From Oscillatoria sp. SIO1A7 (GTDB lineage Bacteria; Cyanobacteriota; Cyanobacteriia; Cyanobacteriales; Laspinemataceae): a stretch of 64,000 nt of DNA. This document shows, in pieces, positions 8,180-16,667 of the stretch. The notes below the pieces were generated by a model. It made no database searches. It had not been told where the DNA came from and saw only the letters and a program-made list of their open reading frames with translations. The DNA is taken from positions 35,422 to 99,421 of the forward strand of contig JAAHFN010000024.1 of NCBI GenBank assembly GCA_010672965.1, written 5' to 3'. The translations under genes were made by a program, and so were the position numbers. Each line of letters opens with the position of its first letter. The stretch's first letter is position 1.

Positions 8180-9754
8180 TTAATCTTGACTTCGCCAGTT
8201 TCTGAGTAAGATTATTCCTGTTAAAAAGCCTATCGCAGCTCCAGAAAAATGACCGACAAAACTAATATTTGGCGTAGTTAGGTCGATAGCAACTTGCAAA
8301 CCCATAATTAAGAGCAGGTTGCGCAAGCGATTGCCAGCAACGCGGGCTTTTTCCTGACGCCATCCTCGAAGTAAAATAGCAATAATAACCCCAAGCATCC
8401 CCATAATCCCTCCAGATGCACCAACGGCAATTTTTGGGCCGTATCCAGTGAAGATAGTTAGGATAACAATAACCAGCATCGAGCCGATGCCAGAGCAAAA
8501 GTAGGCAAACAAATATCTCCACCATCCTAAGCTCAGTTCCACAAATCCGCCCAGGAAAGAAAGACCGAGCATATTGAGCAAGAGATGCAACCAACCGAAA
8601 TGCAGAAAAGTGGCAGTTATTAGCCGCCACCATTCTCCCTGCCAAACTGCTTGTGGAGCTAAGGCACCGAGACGATATAGAGTTAACAAGTTCTCGCTAC
8701 CACCGGATAATATTTCTAGGGCAAAGGCAATCGAGTTTAAGGAAATTAACCCATAAGTTACATAAGTTTTTTGGTTGACGAGTGCAAAGCGATCGACGTA
8801 TCGGACTTCTTGCTCTATTTGATGGGGAATCTTGGCTAAAATTTGCTGAGATGATTTGTTGAGAACCAGGTCGGGACGGGAGAGAGGATGGGACAAGCGG
8901 CGAGCGATCGCATTCTGAAGCGTTATATCGGATTTATGAGATAGTTCTAACAATTGCTCTTTTGCCTCTGCTTCTTTCCCTGCCGCCATATTGGCCGTTG
9001 CCAGCCAAAATTGGCGAACGTCTTGGGAATAACTTCCCAAAGCAATATTGAATAAGTTCTTGACTTGCTCTGGCTGGCCTCCAAAAGCAAATGCAAACAT
9101 TCGCATCATGTTTAGCGCTCCGCTTTTGCCGCTGTTGATGAAAATATTCTCAAGTCTATCCAAGTTCTCGATTAAACCATTTAAATCTCCCGTCTCTCCT
9201 AAAGCCCGCAGGTAGTAAGAGCCCATTGTAGTGTCTGTAAATAAAACAGATTCTGGTATTTCATTGCGAAGCCAGAGCAGTAGTTCTTCCCAACGGGCTC
9301 CCATCCGATATAATAAAACAGTTGCATTGCGCCCGATGGGAGTTTTAGCGGTTGTGTAGCGATTGAAAATTTGTACTGCTTCGTCCATATTGCCCTGCTG
9401 GCCGAGTTCTAGCGCCCGGAATAGTTCTGGTTGCTCCCACCAGCCATCGCTAGGATGCAGCAACCGCAACCAGGAAGCTAGTTTCCTAGCCTTAATGTAG
9501 CGTTCCCGAGCAACCAGTTGGTTGACTTTTTTAAATCCAATTAGCGGCAGCAGGATCAGAATTGCCCAGAGAATGCCGCCAATCAATCCTGCATGAGAAC
9601 TGGAAAAAATGAAGCTGACGGCGATCGCTCCTAAAATGAAACCAGACACAATCATCCAACCCAGGTTATAGCTTAGGGGAGAACGACTTGCCCAGAATAA
9701 GAGGGAAAAGCAGGAAAAGCAAACCATCCAGAGAAGTATCTGATTTAGATCCAT
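8180..9754 (-). CDS. Rhomboid-family intramembrane serine protease with long N-terminal domain
   Basis: A 524-residue membrane protein. The C-terminal part (about 350-520) has rhomboid hallmarks: HFGWLHLLLNMLGL, the catalytic GASGG with Ser447, and GHFSGAAIG with the catalytic His502. It would cleave transmembrane segments of substrate proteins. The N-terminus has hydrophobic helices at about 5-75, then a soluble alpha-helical, TPR-like region of about 230 residues (for example LELGQQGNMDEAVQIFNRYT), which may bind substrates or partners. The start ATG at 9754 gives MDLNQILLWM. Substrates are unknown. It is divergent from the RND pump gene. Confidence 0.88.
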   Translation of the reverse strand: MDLNQILLWMVCFSCFSLLFWASRSPLSYNLGWMIVSGFILGAIAVSFIFSSSHAGLIGGILWAILILLPLIGFKKVNQLVARERYIKARKLASWLRLLHPSDGWWEQPELFRALELGQQGNMDEAVQIFNRYTTAKTPIGRNATVLLYRMGARWEELLLWLRNEIPESVLFTDTTMGSYYLRALGETGDLNGLIENLDRLENIFINSGKSGALNMMRMFAFAFGGQPEQVKNLFNIALGSYSQDVRQFWLATANMAAGKEAEAKEQLLELSHKSDITLQNAIARRLSHPLSRPDLVLNKSSQQILAKIPHQIEQEVRYVDRFALVNQKTYVTYGLISLNSIAFALEILSGGSENLLTLYRLGALAPQAVWQGEWWRLITATFLHFGWLHLLLNMLGLSFLGGFVELSLGWWRYLFAYFCSGIGSMLVIVILTIFTGYGPKIAVGASGGIMGMLGVIIAILLRGWRQEKARVAGNRLRNLLLIMGLQVAIDLTTPNISFVGHFSGAAIGFLTGIILLRNWRSQD

Positions 9755-10057
9755 GATGTTCTTGATAAAAAAGACCCTTAGGCAAAAAGAGGCAAAAAGC
9801 GATCGCCTTAGACCAATTCTTTATGAAGCTGCACGCAATAATGACCTTTATCCGCTGTTCGGGCGCTCGAACGGCGGATCTGTTGCATCTTCATACAGAA
9901 ATGGTATTAGAGATATTATAGCTATAATATCTGGTTATAACCAAGCGATCGCAGTCAGCAAGAGAGCGATCGGTGGGTCAGCGGCCACAGTCAGCTAAGG
10001 TAATTTCTCCCGCACCCACAGCCCAAACCCCACACCCTACTCAAAGCCTAAACCAAA
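9755..10057. other. Divergent intergenic region between the rhomboid and RND genes
   Basis: About 300 bp without a convincing gene. It contains a perfect 22-bp palindrome (9911-9932), a 10-bp palindrome beside it, HIP1 sites and heptamer-like CCCACAC runs just before the RND start. Confidence 0.6.
9911..9942. promoter_or_regulatory. Palindromic operator candidate upstream of the RND pump
   Basis: Bases 9911-9932 form a perfect 22-bp palindrome with centre ATAGCTAT, and 9933-9942 is the palindrome GGTTATAACC. A TATAAT hexamer lies inside the first one. Placed about 120 bp upstream of the efflux pump start, it could be a repressor binding site overlapping a promoter. Confidence 0.5.
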
Positions 10058-13000
10058 ATGTTCGTTCATTTTTTCATCAGGCGACCCGTCTTTGCCTCAG
10101 TCTGCTCTCTACTCATTATTCTTATCGGTCTGGTGGGATATACTCGCCTGCCCGTACAGGAATATCCCAGCATTGACCCGCCGGTTGTCAGCGTCAGTAC
10201 GGTCTATCCCGGCGCTAACCCCAAGGTAGTAGAAACGGAAGTTACCGAAATTTTAGAAGACCAACTTAACGGAATTGAAGGCATCAAAAGTCTCCGCTCT
10301 GAAAGTCGGGAACAAGTCAGCTCTATTACTATTGAGTTTGAACTAGATAGAGATATCGAAGCAGCAGCGCAAGACGTGCGCAGTCGCGTTTCCCGGGCAG
10401 CCCGCCGACTGCCCCAGGAAGTAGAAGAGCCAGTAACCAGGAAAAGAGAAGGGGATGTTTCTCCTATAGTTTGGTTTGCCATTTATGGAGAAAACTTTTC
10501 TACCTTAGAGCTAACGGACTATGCCGATCGCTTTGTAGTCGATTCTTTAGAAACCGTGCGAGGGGTTAGCAATGTTTTTATCGGCGGCGAGCGTCGCTAT
10601 GCCATGCGCCTCTGGCTCGACCCCCAGCGCCTAGCGGCCAGACAGCTTACGGCCTTGGATGTAGAGCAAGCCCTACGCCGAGAAAATATCGAAATTCCCA
10701 GCGGTATTATTGAAGGAGAAAGCTCGGAATATTCTGTGCGAACCCTGGGCAGGCTGCAAACTCCGCCGGAATACGATAATCTGATAATCCGGCGCAATCC
10801 TTCCGGCACTTTAATCCGATTCAAAGATGTGGGCAGGGCAGAGATCGGCGCGGAAAACGAGCGCTCTTTCGTCCGTTTCAATGGCCAACCGGCAGTAGCC
10901 CTAGGAGTTGTCAAGCTTTCCCAATCCAATACTCTGGCAGTGGCCAAAGGCGCAAAAGCCAAAATGGAAGAACTCTCGCGAGATTTTCCCGAGGGCATGA
11001 ATTATAAGGTTTCCTTCGATCGCTCGGAGTTCGTACAGTTGGCCATTGACGAAGTATGGGCAGCTCTCTATATGGCCATCCTTCTGGTCATTCTGGTTAT
11101 CTTTATTTTTCTGCGCGACTGGCGAGCGACTATTATTCCGGCGGTTACTATTCCTATTTCCCTAATCGGCGCTTTTGCAATCATGTTCTTGCAGGGCTAT
11201 TCGATTAATACCCTGACTCTATTTGCCCTGACCCTAGCCACGGGTCTAGTGGTGGACGATACGATTGTGGTTTTGGAAAATATCGTCCGCTATATCCAAG
11301 AAAAGAAGATGACTCCCTATCGAGCGGCAATGGAAGGAGTCGGCGAAGTGGTTTTTGCCGTTATTGCCACGACCGTCGTGCTAATTGCCGTCTTTGTCCC
11401 CGTGGGATTTTCCACCGGCAATACGGGTCGCTTGTTTGCAGAATTTGCTCTAACCCTAGCCGGCTCCGTGGTGCTATCTTCTTTTGTGGCTCTGACTTTG
11501 GCTCCGGCTCTCTCGGCGCGACTCTTGCAGCGCGATGGCGAGATGAAAGGCTGGCTGTTTGCAGGAATTGAATGGTTTTTCAAGACTATAGAAAATATCT
11601 ATCAGCGATCGCTCGCTGTTTTAATGCGTTTTTGGCCGATCGCGGTTATCGGTTTTGTCCTCTCCATAGCCGGAACAATTCATCTCTTTAACCAGCTACC
11701 CCAGGAATTTCTGCCCAAGGACGACCGAGGCGCTATTTATACTATAGTCAGCGCTCCAGAGGGCGTGACTATAAATTACACCGATAAAATAGTGCAGCAA
11801 GTCGAAGAAATTTACAGCCAAGTGCCGGAAGTAAAAAGTTATTTTATGGTTGGTGCTTTTGGTCGGGGAACGCCGGGAGCGGTGAATCGAGCATTTGCTT
11901 TCGTGCGATTGCAGCATTGGCGCGATCGCTCCCAACCAGAGCAAGCACAACAGGCGATCGTGCGCCAGCTCTTTCGTCGCTTCTCGGCTATTACTGGAGC
12001 CTTTGTCTTGCCGATTAATCCTTCCTCTTTGCCCGGTGCTGGCTTGAGCCAACCGATACAGCTCGTCCTGCAAGGAAACGATTTAGAGGAGCTGGCGGAA
12101 TTCTCAGAAAAAATAGCGATCGAAGCCAGCCAGCTTCCTGAAATTAGAAATCTCAGGAGTGATTTAAAAATCAATAAGCCGGAGCTAACTATAAGCATCG
12201 ACAGAGCTAAGGCGGCTAACCTCGGCATTTCCGTCCAGGATGTTTCTCGCACTTTGCAAATTCTCTTAGGCGGGCAACAAATTACCAGTTTTAATCGGGG
12301 GCAACGGCGCTATGAGGTCGTGGTTCAGGCAGACAAACAATTTCGTGCCAGCCCAGAAGATATTCGCGATTTGTACGTCCGCACCAGCCAAGGGCAATTG
12401 GTTCCTTTGAGCGGCGTGGTGAAGCTGAAGACTAATAGCACGCCGCCGCAAATCAATCACTACAATCGCTTTCGCTCCGCCAGCCTGGAAGGTAGCCCCG
12501 CTCCGGGCGCGAGTTTGGCAGACGCTCTAGATGCTGTGGAAAAAATAGCCCGAGAAACTCTGCCCAGTAATATTAGAACTACTTGGGCGGGTCAGTCTCT
12601 GGAGTTCAAACAAGCCGGCCAATCTACCTTATATATATTTCTTCTATCTCTGGTCTTCATCTTCCTAGTCCTGGCCGCTCAGTTCGAGAGCTATATCGAC
12701 CCGATTATTATTCTCCTGGCAGTGCCCCTATCTCTCTTGGGCGCTTTTGCCAGTCTGCTACTGGCGGGCTTGCCTTTGAATATATACAGCCAAATTGGCT
12801 TGGTAATGCTGATCGGCTTGGCTACAAAGAATTCGATTTTAATTGTGGAATTCGCGAATCAGTTGCGAGACCAGGGCAAGCCAATTGCTATAGCGGCGAT
12901 CGAGGCTGGCAAAGTCCGCTTTCGCCCGATTCTGATGACTGCTTTTTCGACTATTTTCGGTCTCTTGCCCCTGGCTCTAGCAACCGGCGCTGGAGCTGCA

Positions 13001-13129
13001 GCTCGCGTCTCCATTGGCATGGCGGTGGTTGGCGGGATGTTGGTTTCCACTTTCTTGAGCCTCTATATAGTGCCCGTGTTTTATGTTATGGCTACCCAGG
13101 CGCGATATCGGATTATGGGAAAGGTTTGA
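10058..13129 (+). CDS. RND-family (AcrB/HAE1-type) efflux pump inner-membrane subunit
   Basis: A 1023-residue proton-driven exporter of hydrophobic compounds; length and layout match AcrB-like proteins. Seen: N-terminal helix MFVHFFIRRPVFASVCSLLI, porter domain YPGANPKVVETEVT, TM4 with LATGLVVDDTIVVLEN (the paired Asp of the proton relay), a second porter domain, and a C-terminal TM bundle with GLATKNSILIVEFANQLR. It would need a periplasmic adaptor and an outer-membrane channel, and neither is encoded beside it, so it is an orphan pump subunit in this window. A GGGCATT heptamer array begins 12 bp after the stop codon. Confidence 0.95.
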   Translation: MFVHFFIRRPVFASVCSLLIILIGLVGYTRLPVQEYPSIDPPVVSVSTVYPGANPKVVETEVTEILEDQLNGIEGIKSLRSESREQVSSITIEFELDRDIEAAAQDVRSRVSRAARRLPQEVEEPVTRKREGDVSPIVWFAIYGENFSTLELTDYADRFVVDSLETVRGVSNVFIGGERRYAMRLWLDPQRLAARQLTALDVEQALRRENIEIPSGIIEGESSEYSVRTLGRLQTPPEYDNLIIRRNPSGTLIRFKDVGRAEIGAENERSFVRFNGQPAVALGVVKLSQSNTLAVAKGAKAKMEELSRDFPEGMNYKVSFDRSEFVQLAIDEVWAALYMAILLVILVIFIFLRDWRATIIPAVTIPISLIGAFAIMFLQGYSINTLTLFALTLATGLVVDDTIVVLENIVRYIQEKKMTPYRAAMEGVGEVVFAVIATTVVLIAVFVPVGFSTGNTGRLFAEFALTLAGSVVLSSFVALTLAPALSARLLQRDGEMKGWLFAGIEWFFKTIENIYQRSLAVLMRFWPIAVIGFVLSIAGTIHLFNQLPQEFLPKDDRGAIYTIVSAPEGVTINYTDKIVQQVEEIYSQVPEVKSYFMVGAFGRGTPGAVNRAFAFVRLQHWRDRSQPEQAQQAIVRQLFRRFSAITGAFVLPINPSSLPGAGLSQPIQLVLQGNDLEELAEFSEKIAIEASQLPEIRNLRSDLKINKPELTISIDRAKAANLGISVQDVSRTLQILLGGQQITSFNRGQRRYEVVVQADKQFRASPEDIRDLYVRTSQGQLVPLSGVVKLKTNSTPPQINHYNRFRSASLEGSPAPGASLADALDAVEKIARETLPSNIRTTWAGQSLEFKQAGQSTLYIFLLSLVFIFLVLAAQFESYIDPIIILLAVPLSLLGAFASLLLAGLPLNIYSQIGLVMLIGLATKNSILIVEFANQLRDQGKPIAIAAIEAGKVRFRPILMTAFSTIFGLLPLALATGAGAAARVSIGMAVVGGMLVSTFLSLYIVPVFYVMATQARYRIMGKV

Positions 13130-13140
13130 AAATGAACATG

Positions 13141-13200
13141 GGGCATTGGGCATTGGGCATTGGGCATTGGGCATTGGGCATTGGGCATGGGGCATTGGGC
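13141..13200. repeat. GGGCATT heptanucleotide array
   Basis: About eight nearly perfect tandem copies of GGGCATT, one with an extra GG, placed directly after the RND gene. Confidence 0.95.
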
Positions 13201-13302
13201 TAAGAATAAAGTGTAGGGGCGAATGGCATTCGCCCGACAATTACGCTCCTCAGTTGTAGAGGCGAATGGCATTCGCCCTATTCCCCCGAAAATTACGCTC
13301 CT

Positions 13303-13458
13303 TATATCAAATCCGGTTAATCGCCCTAAAAAAGGCTTCGCGTAGGACGGGCGTCCCGCCTGTCCATACCAGGCGCGTAGGACAGGCGGGACGCCCGTCC
13401 TACGGAAGATTATAAATTCATTTTTTTTGTGGGCATTTAACCGCATCTGATATTAGTT
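13303..13458. mobile_element. MITE-like element, ATATCAAATCCGGTTAA family, carrying a GGACGGGCGTCC palindrome
   Basis: The left end ATATCAAATCCGGTTAA and the right end TTAACCGCATCTGATAT are inverted. The interior (13341-13403) is a long near-perfect inverted repeat of CGTAGGACGGGCGTCCCGCC. Related copies lie at 30892-31145 and 50931-51094. Confidence 0.75.
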
Positions 13459-13648
13459 GTAGGGGCGATCGCCGAGGGAGCATTTCACTTTTGTAGTCGG
13501 TAGCCCCTTTGGGCTTTGTTTGTGTAGCCGCGCCTTTAGGCGTTAGGCGGCAGCGTGCCGAAATTGAAATGCTCCCATCGCCGATTTCTGGCCTGCGGAA
13601 TGATTTCAAGCTGGGCAGCGGTATTTTTGCCTCGGCGCTGTTGCCAGC

Positions 13649-13711
13649 TTGTCCTCGGGATAGCGCCCATGTTATAATCATTAAAGCAAAAACCACAGGA
13701 GGAAAACCGAG
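13649..13711 (+). promoter_or_regulatory. Promoter and ribosome binding site of the toxin-antitoxin operon
   Basis: A TTGTCC -35-like hexamer (13649-13654) and a perfect TATAAT -10 hexamer (13673-13678) are 18 bp apart. AGGAGG stands about 8 bp before the antitoxin ATG. The promoter lies inside a duplicated module with inverted CAAGCTGG/CCAGCTTG arms. Confidence 0.65.
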
Positions 13712-13945
13712 ATGGGAGAAGAACGAGTAGCCGATCTAACCCTATCGCAACTCAAAGGGTTAATTGCCCAGGTAGTTGACGAGCGGTTACCAAACGGGCA
13801 AAAACAGCACCTTAAAAAGGATGGTCGGTCGACTCAGGAGATTCTTGAGTCTATTGCCTCAAACAGGATCGAGCGATTGCCTGGAGAGCCAACGCTGTGC
13901 GAAATGATAATTGAGGAGCGTAACCAATGGCGGCAAGATATGTAG
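13712..13945 (+). CDS. Antitoxin-like protein of a PIN-toxin module
   Basis: A 77-residue small protein (MGEERVADLTLSQLKGLIAQVVDERLP...). It has the size, charge and position of a type II antitoxin: it overlaps the start of the PIN-domain gene by 19 bp and has its own strong ribosome binding site and promoter. The N-terminal helix would be the DNA-binding or dimer part and the C-terminal part would cover the toxin (inference from similar modules). The reading frame is intact, unlike the toxin gene that follows. Confidence 0.7.
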   Translation: MGEERVADLTLSQLKGLIAQVVDERLPNGQKQHLKKDGRSTQEILESIASNRIERLPGEPTLCEMIIEERNQWRQDM

Positions 13946-14371
13946 TTGATACTAGCGTCGTTAGTCATTATTTCGACGTCGATACATACACCGCAGAGGC
14001 TGGTGTTTTGTTGGCTGGCATGGAGCGAGGCGATCTATTATATATTCCTGAATTTTGCCTCATCGAATCCACGAATGTCATCTGGAAGCGAGTGCGCTTT
14101 CGGGGGTTGCCACAGACAGAAGCAGAAAATCTGATTAGGGACTTACTAGTTACTAGCACTTCCATTCCAAATAGTGCCAGTTAGCAACCTACTGCCCCGT
14201 GCTTTGGGTCTGGGTCTTACTCACCAGCTAGCGGTTTATGATTCGCTCTACATTGCTTTAGCATTAGAGCTAGATTGCCCGCTAATTACGGTTGACCAAC
14301 GCCAAGGAGAAGCTGCTGCTAGAAGTGGGGTTATGCTGAAGGCGATCGCCGATTTCTCCCCACAAGAATGA
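13927..14371 (+). pseudogene. VapC-like PIN-domain toxin, frameshifted by a 7-bp duplication
   Basis: PIN-domain RNase toxin remnant or phase-variable gene. The first frame gives RYVVDTSVVSHYF (acidic Asp8) and IPEFCLIESTNVIWK, then stops at 14182-14184. The second frame, shifted by +1, continues with LTHQLAVYDSLYIALALELDCPLITVDQ, the typical end of a PIN domain. The heptamer TTACTAG occurs twice in tandem at 14143-14149 and 14150-14156. Removing one copy restores a continuous frame reading RDLLALPFQIVPVSNLLPRA across the junction. The restored protein would be about 145 residues with the acidic residues present. As read, the toxin is truncated and probably inactive while its antitoxin is intact. 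Confidence 0.88.
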
Positions 14372-14601
14372 GAACAGCATGGCAATAAGCGCGATCGCTC
14401 CGTGTAGAGAAACCCGGTTTTGCAGGAATTACCGGGTTTGGGTTCCGACCTTTTGGCTGCGCGTTACTTCTATATATGGTAAGGGCGATCGCGATCGCCC
14501 CTACCATATATACGGTTGCATCTCTAAAATTCGCGTAAGTCTTATGTATAATAAGTTTTAGCGACCTTAACTCACTCTAAAGTGACAATGAGAAGGTGAC
14601 A

Positions 14602-14823
14602 ATGCAACCGAAATCAGCCGAAAAACTATCCAAACCGGAGCCCAAATCGGAGCCAAGAATCTCGGACATAGGACTAGATGCTCTAGGTCAAGTTCCAGTC
14701 ATATCGGAGCCATCCCTTGCCAATGGCTCGATTGAAATTGCCGACGATGCAGAGGTTAGGGAGTCTTACTTAGCTATTGAGCAAGAATGGGAGGAGGTTT
14801 TTCGTCGTCTTGCAGACTCCTAA
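14602..14823 (+). CDS. Small hypothetical acidic protein
   Basis: About 73 residues (MQPKSAEKLSKPEPKSEP...). The ATG at 14602 has AGAAGG 5 bp upstream; a GTG two codons earlier is the alternative. The C-terminal third (VRESYLAIEQEWEEVFRRLADS) looks helical and antitoxin-like, and the N-terminus is Lys/Glu/Pro-rich and probably disordered. No toxin gene follows, so it may be an orphan antitoxin. I do not recognise the family. Confidence 0.4.
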   Translation: MQPKSAEKLSKPEPKSEPRISDIGLDALGQVPVISEPSLANGSIEIADDAEVRESYLAIEQEWEEVFRRLADS

Positions 14824-15139
14824 ATTTCTTTCAATCTCCCAAGTCATAGATATCCACGAACGCCAAATTAAGAAATAGGCGGAGCCTGCCCGACGGAGGG
14901 CATATGGCATTCGCCCGACAATTACTGTGGGGGCGATCGCCATTCGCCCGAAAATTACGCTCCTCAGTTGTAGGGGCGATCGCCGATTTCTCCCCTGCGG
15001 AATAAGAACAAGCTGGCCAGCCGTATTTTTGCCTCAGCGCTCTTGCCAGCTTGTTCTCGGGATACGCCTCATGTCATAATACTTGAAGACAGAGTCTCGA
15101 ATACCATTTTGGCTCGTTCTCCAAGCTATTCCAAGCTTA
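14824..15139. repeat. Intergenic repeats including a second copy of the toxin-antitoxin promoter module
   Basis: Contains GGCATTCGCCC units (about 14898-14960) and, at 14976-15080, a diverged copy of 13573-13685 with arms GAACAAGCTGGC and GCCAGCTTGTTC and a TAATAC hexamer in place of TATAAT. No toxin-antitoxin gene follows this copy. Confidence 0.75.
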
Positions 15140-15490
15140 CTATAAACGTACTGTTACCCCTATCTCACATCCGAGCCGATCGGCGTTAAAAGTCACGCTG
15201 GTTGTTGGCTGGTCGCATAGATAACGTTGTATAAAAGTCTCGGAAGGTGCCATCTCTACCCATTTAGGGCTACAGTCATTCTCATCAATATATACAGCAC
15301 AATCTAGACTTGAATAGTTCTCTAGAGTTCCGTAAAATTCCCAGGTTGGTTGGGGCAAAGGTAATGTACAAGGAGCTCCCGGTCGTACTATACATGACGG
15401 ACCTGGGTTTGCTACCGCTTCATTCGCCAATCCGAATATACACATTCCCACAACGAGCATCACGCTCAGCAGTTTTTTCAGCAGTTTCAT
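15140..15490 (-). CDS. Small secreted Cys-rich protein
   Basis: A 116-residue protein with a clear signal peptide (MKLLKKLLSVMLVVGMCIFGLANEAVA, cleavage near residue 27). The mature part holds six Cys in the pattern SC...PC...DC...DC...LC...GC, which could form three disulfides in the periplasm or outside the cell. Family not recognised. It is the last of a minus-strand series of small exported proteins downstream of the CHAT-CHASE2 gene, which may mean shared regulation (inference). Confidence 0.65.
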   Translation of the reverse strand: MKLLKKLLSVMLVVGMCIFGLANEAVANPGPSCIVRPGAPCTLPLPQPTWEFYGTLENYSSLDCAVYIDENDCSPKWVEMAPSETFIQRYLCDQPTTSVTFNADRLGCEIGVTVRL

Positions 15491-15874
15491 TATCTTTCAA
15501 CCTCTATTCTTACTTACAGTGCATCGCGAAATTTTACTTTCGCTCGTCTTTTCTCGTAACCCTTCCAATTTATAGCAGTAAGCAGTCAGCAAGAGAGCGG
15601 TCAGCCTTCAGTCAAAGTCTTGCCAGTTAAGGCTATTGGCATTTTGTAACTGTCCTAACTTTGGTTCGTAGTGCTATAAAACGCTTGTCCCGATTGGGTT
15701 TCTGGACCCTATTTTCAGGGGCGTAGCAGATGCGATCGCCTTTGAACGATATGGGTTAGCAGTGGTGTTCGCAGGATTGAGCTAGGAAGGAGGCGATCGC
15801 CCTGTTCCTTTTCCTCCCCAATGAGGTTGGGATACAGTCTTGCAATCGCTCCTTTTCCTCTGCCAGTCTTACTA
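15491..15874. other. Intergenic region with a MITE-like element
   Basis: A TATAGCAGTAAGCAGTCAGC...GTAGTGCTATA element occupies about 15574-15678. The remainder has HIP1 sites and no recognisable gene. Confidence 0.6.
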
Positions 15875-16216
15875 CTACTTAGTCCAGATTTTAAATGTCG
15901 TATTATATCCCGTCGCCGGTTTTAAGGAAAATCCGTAGCTGTTGTAGAAATAGCACCTGCTTTCTCCTTCGCGATAGTATATAGCAGCGCAAGTTTCTTT
16001 ATCCAGACAAAATGACTCGCATAGTTCCTCCATGTCACCCCCCGGTCGTACCGCCACAAATTCTTCCTTGGCTGTTCCTAATGGCGCTAACTTCATATCA
16101 TGTTCGTATGCTGACATCTCCGTTGCATTTGCAACATCAGCCATTGTCACGATGCTTACTCCAACTAAGAACAGGACTAGCACGCATGCTAGCAAAATCT
16201 TCTTCATCCTTTCCAT
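15875..16216 (-). CDS. Small secreted PAN/apple-domain-like protein
   Basis: A 113-residue protein from the ATG at 16216 (MERMKKILLACVLVLFLVGVS), chosen because AGGAG lies 10 bp upstream and a signal peptide follows; an upstream extension to 16246 is unlikely. The mature part has CESFCLDKETCAAIYYREGESRCYFY, the spacing of Cys and aromatic residues seen in short PAN/apple domains, which bind proteins or carbohydrates. It would act outside the cytoplasm. The domain call rests on the pattern only. Confidence 0.65.
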   Translation of the reverse strand: MERMKKILLACVLVLFLVGVSIVTMADVANATEMSAYEHDMKLAPLGTAKEEFVAVRPGGDMEELCESFCLDKETCAAIYYREGESRCYFYNSYGFSLKPATGYNTTFKIWTK

Positions 16217-16667
16217 TATTTCACTTCTCCTATTATCTTCATGCACTGCTCAAGAGGCGATCGCTCGCACCAGAATAAAATAGCGCCGGACTACTGGGCC
16301 GCGATCGCGATTCTCCTGCACAGACGGCACAGAGGCGATCGCTCCTTCTCCAAATAATACAGTACCGGGTTACCGAGCCGCGATCGCTCTTTGTAGAGTT
16401 GGAGAGCGATCGCCCTCCCTATAGCGTTTCTCAAATAAGTGTAATAAACGATAGGGCTCTAGAAACGTAGGGGCGACAGCATCCCCCTTGACCATCTCTG
16501 CTGTCAAAAGGGGATTCTCATATTGGGATGCTTCGCCCCAGACACCTCACATTAATTTGACTATATATGCGCGAGTCAGGAACATAGTTGTAGGGGCGAA
16601 TGGCATTCGCCCTCCGCCGATCGCTGACCGCCGATCGCTGACCGCCGATCGCTGACCGCCGATCGCT
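16217..16667. repeat. Intergenic region: dense CGATCG sites, one MITE-like element, tandem repeat
   Basis: HIP1/CGATCG motifs crowd 16255-16415. A MITE-like element of the CTATAGCGTTTCTCAAATAAGTGTAA family spans about 16419-16567 around a core GGGGCGACAGCATCCC...GGGATGCTTCGCCCC. A GGCGAATGGCATTCGCC unit follows, then a 14-bp tandem repeat. Confidence 0.75.
16615..16666. repeat. 14-bp tandem repeat (CGCCGATCGCTGAC)n
   Basis: Three perfect units and a partial fourth; every unit contains CGATCG. It runs up to the last codons of the DUF2934 gene on the minus strand. Confidence 0.9.

Larger units (their letters stand above)
13130..13711. repeat. Repeat-filled intergenic region
   Basis: In order: GGGCATT heptamers (13141-13200); TGTAG(A/G)GGCGAATGGCATTCGCCC units (13214-13300); an inverted-repeat element with ATATCAAATCCGG ends (13303-13458) around a CGTAGGACGGGCG palindrome; hairpins of GTAGCCCC/GGGCTT type; and a module (13573-13685) duplicated at 14976-15080 that carries the toxin-antitoxin promoter. 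Confidence 0.8.

Noticed and set aside
9753..9998. Small gene between rhomboid and RND
   Set aside because: No ribosome binding site or recognisable pattern, and it covers the palindromic operator candidate.
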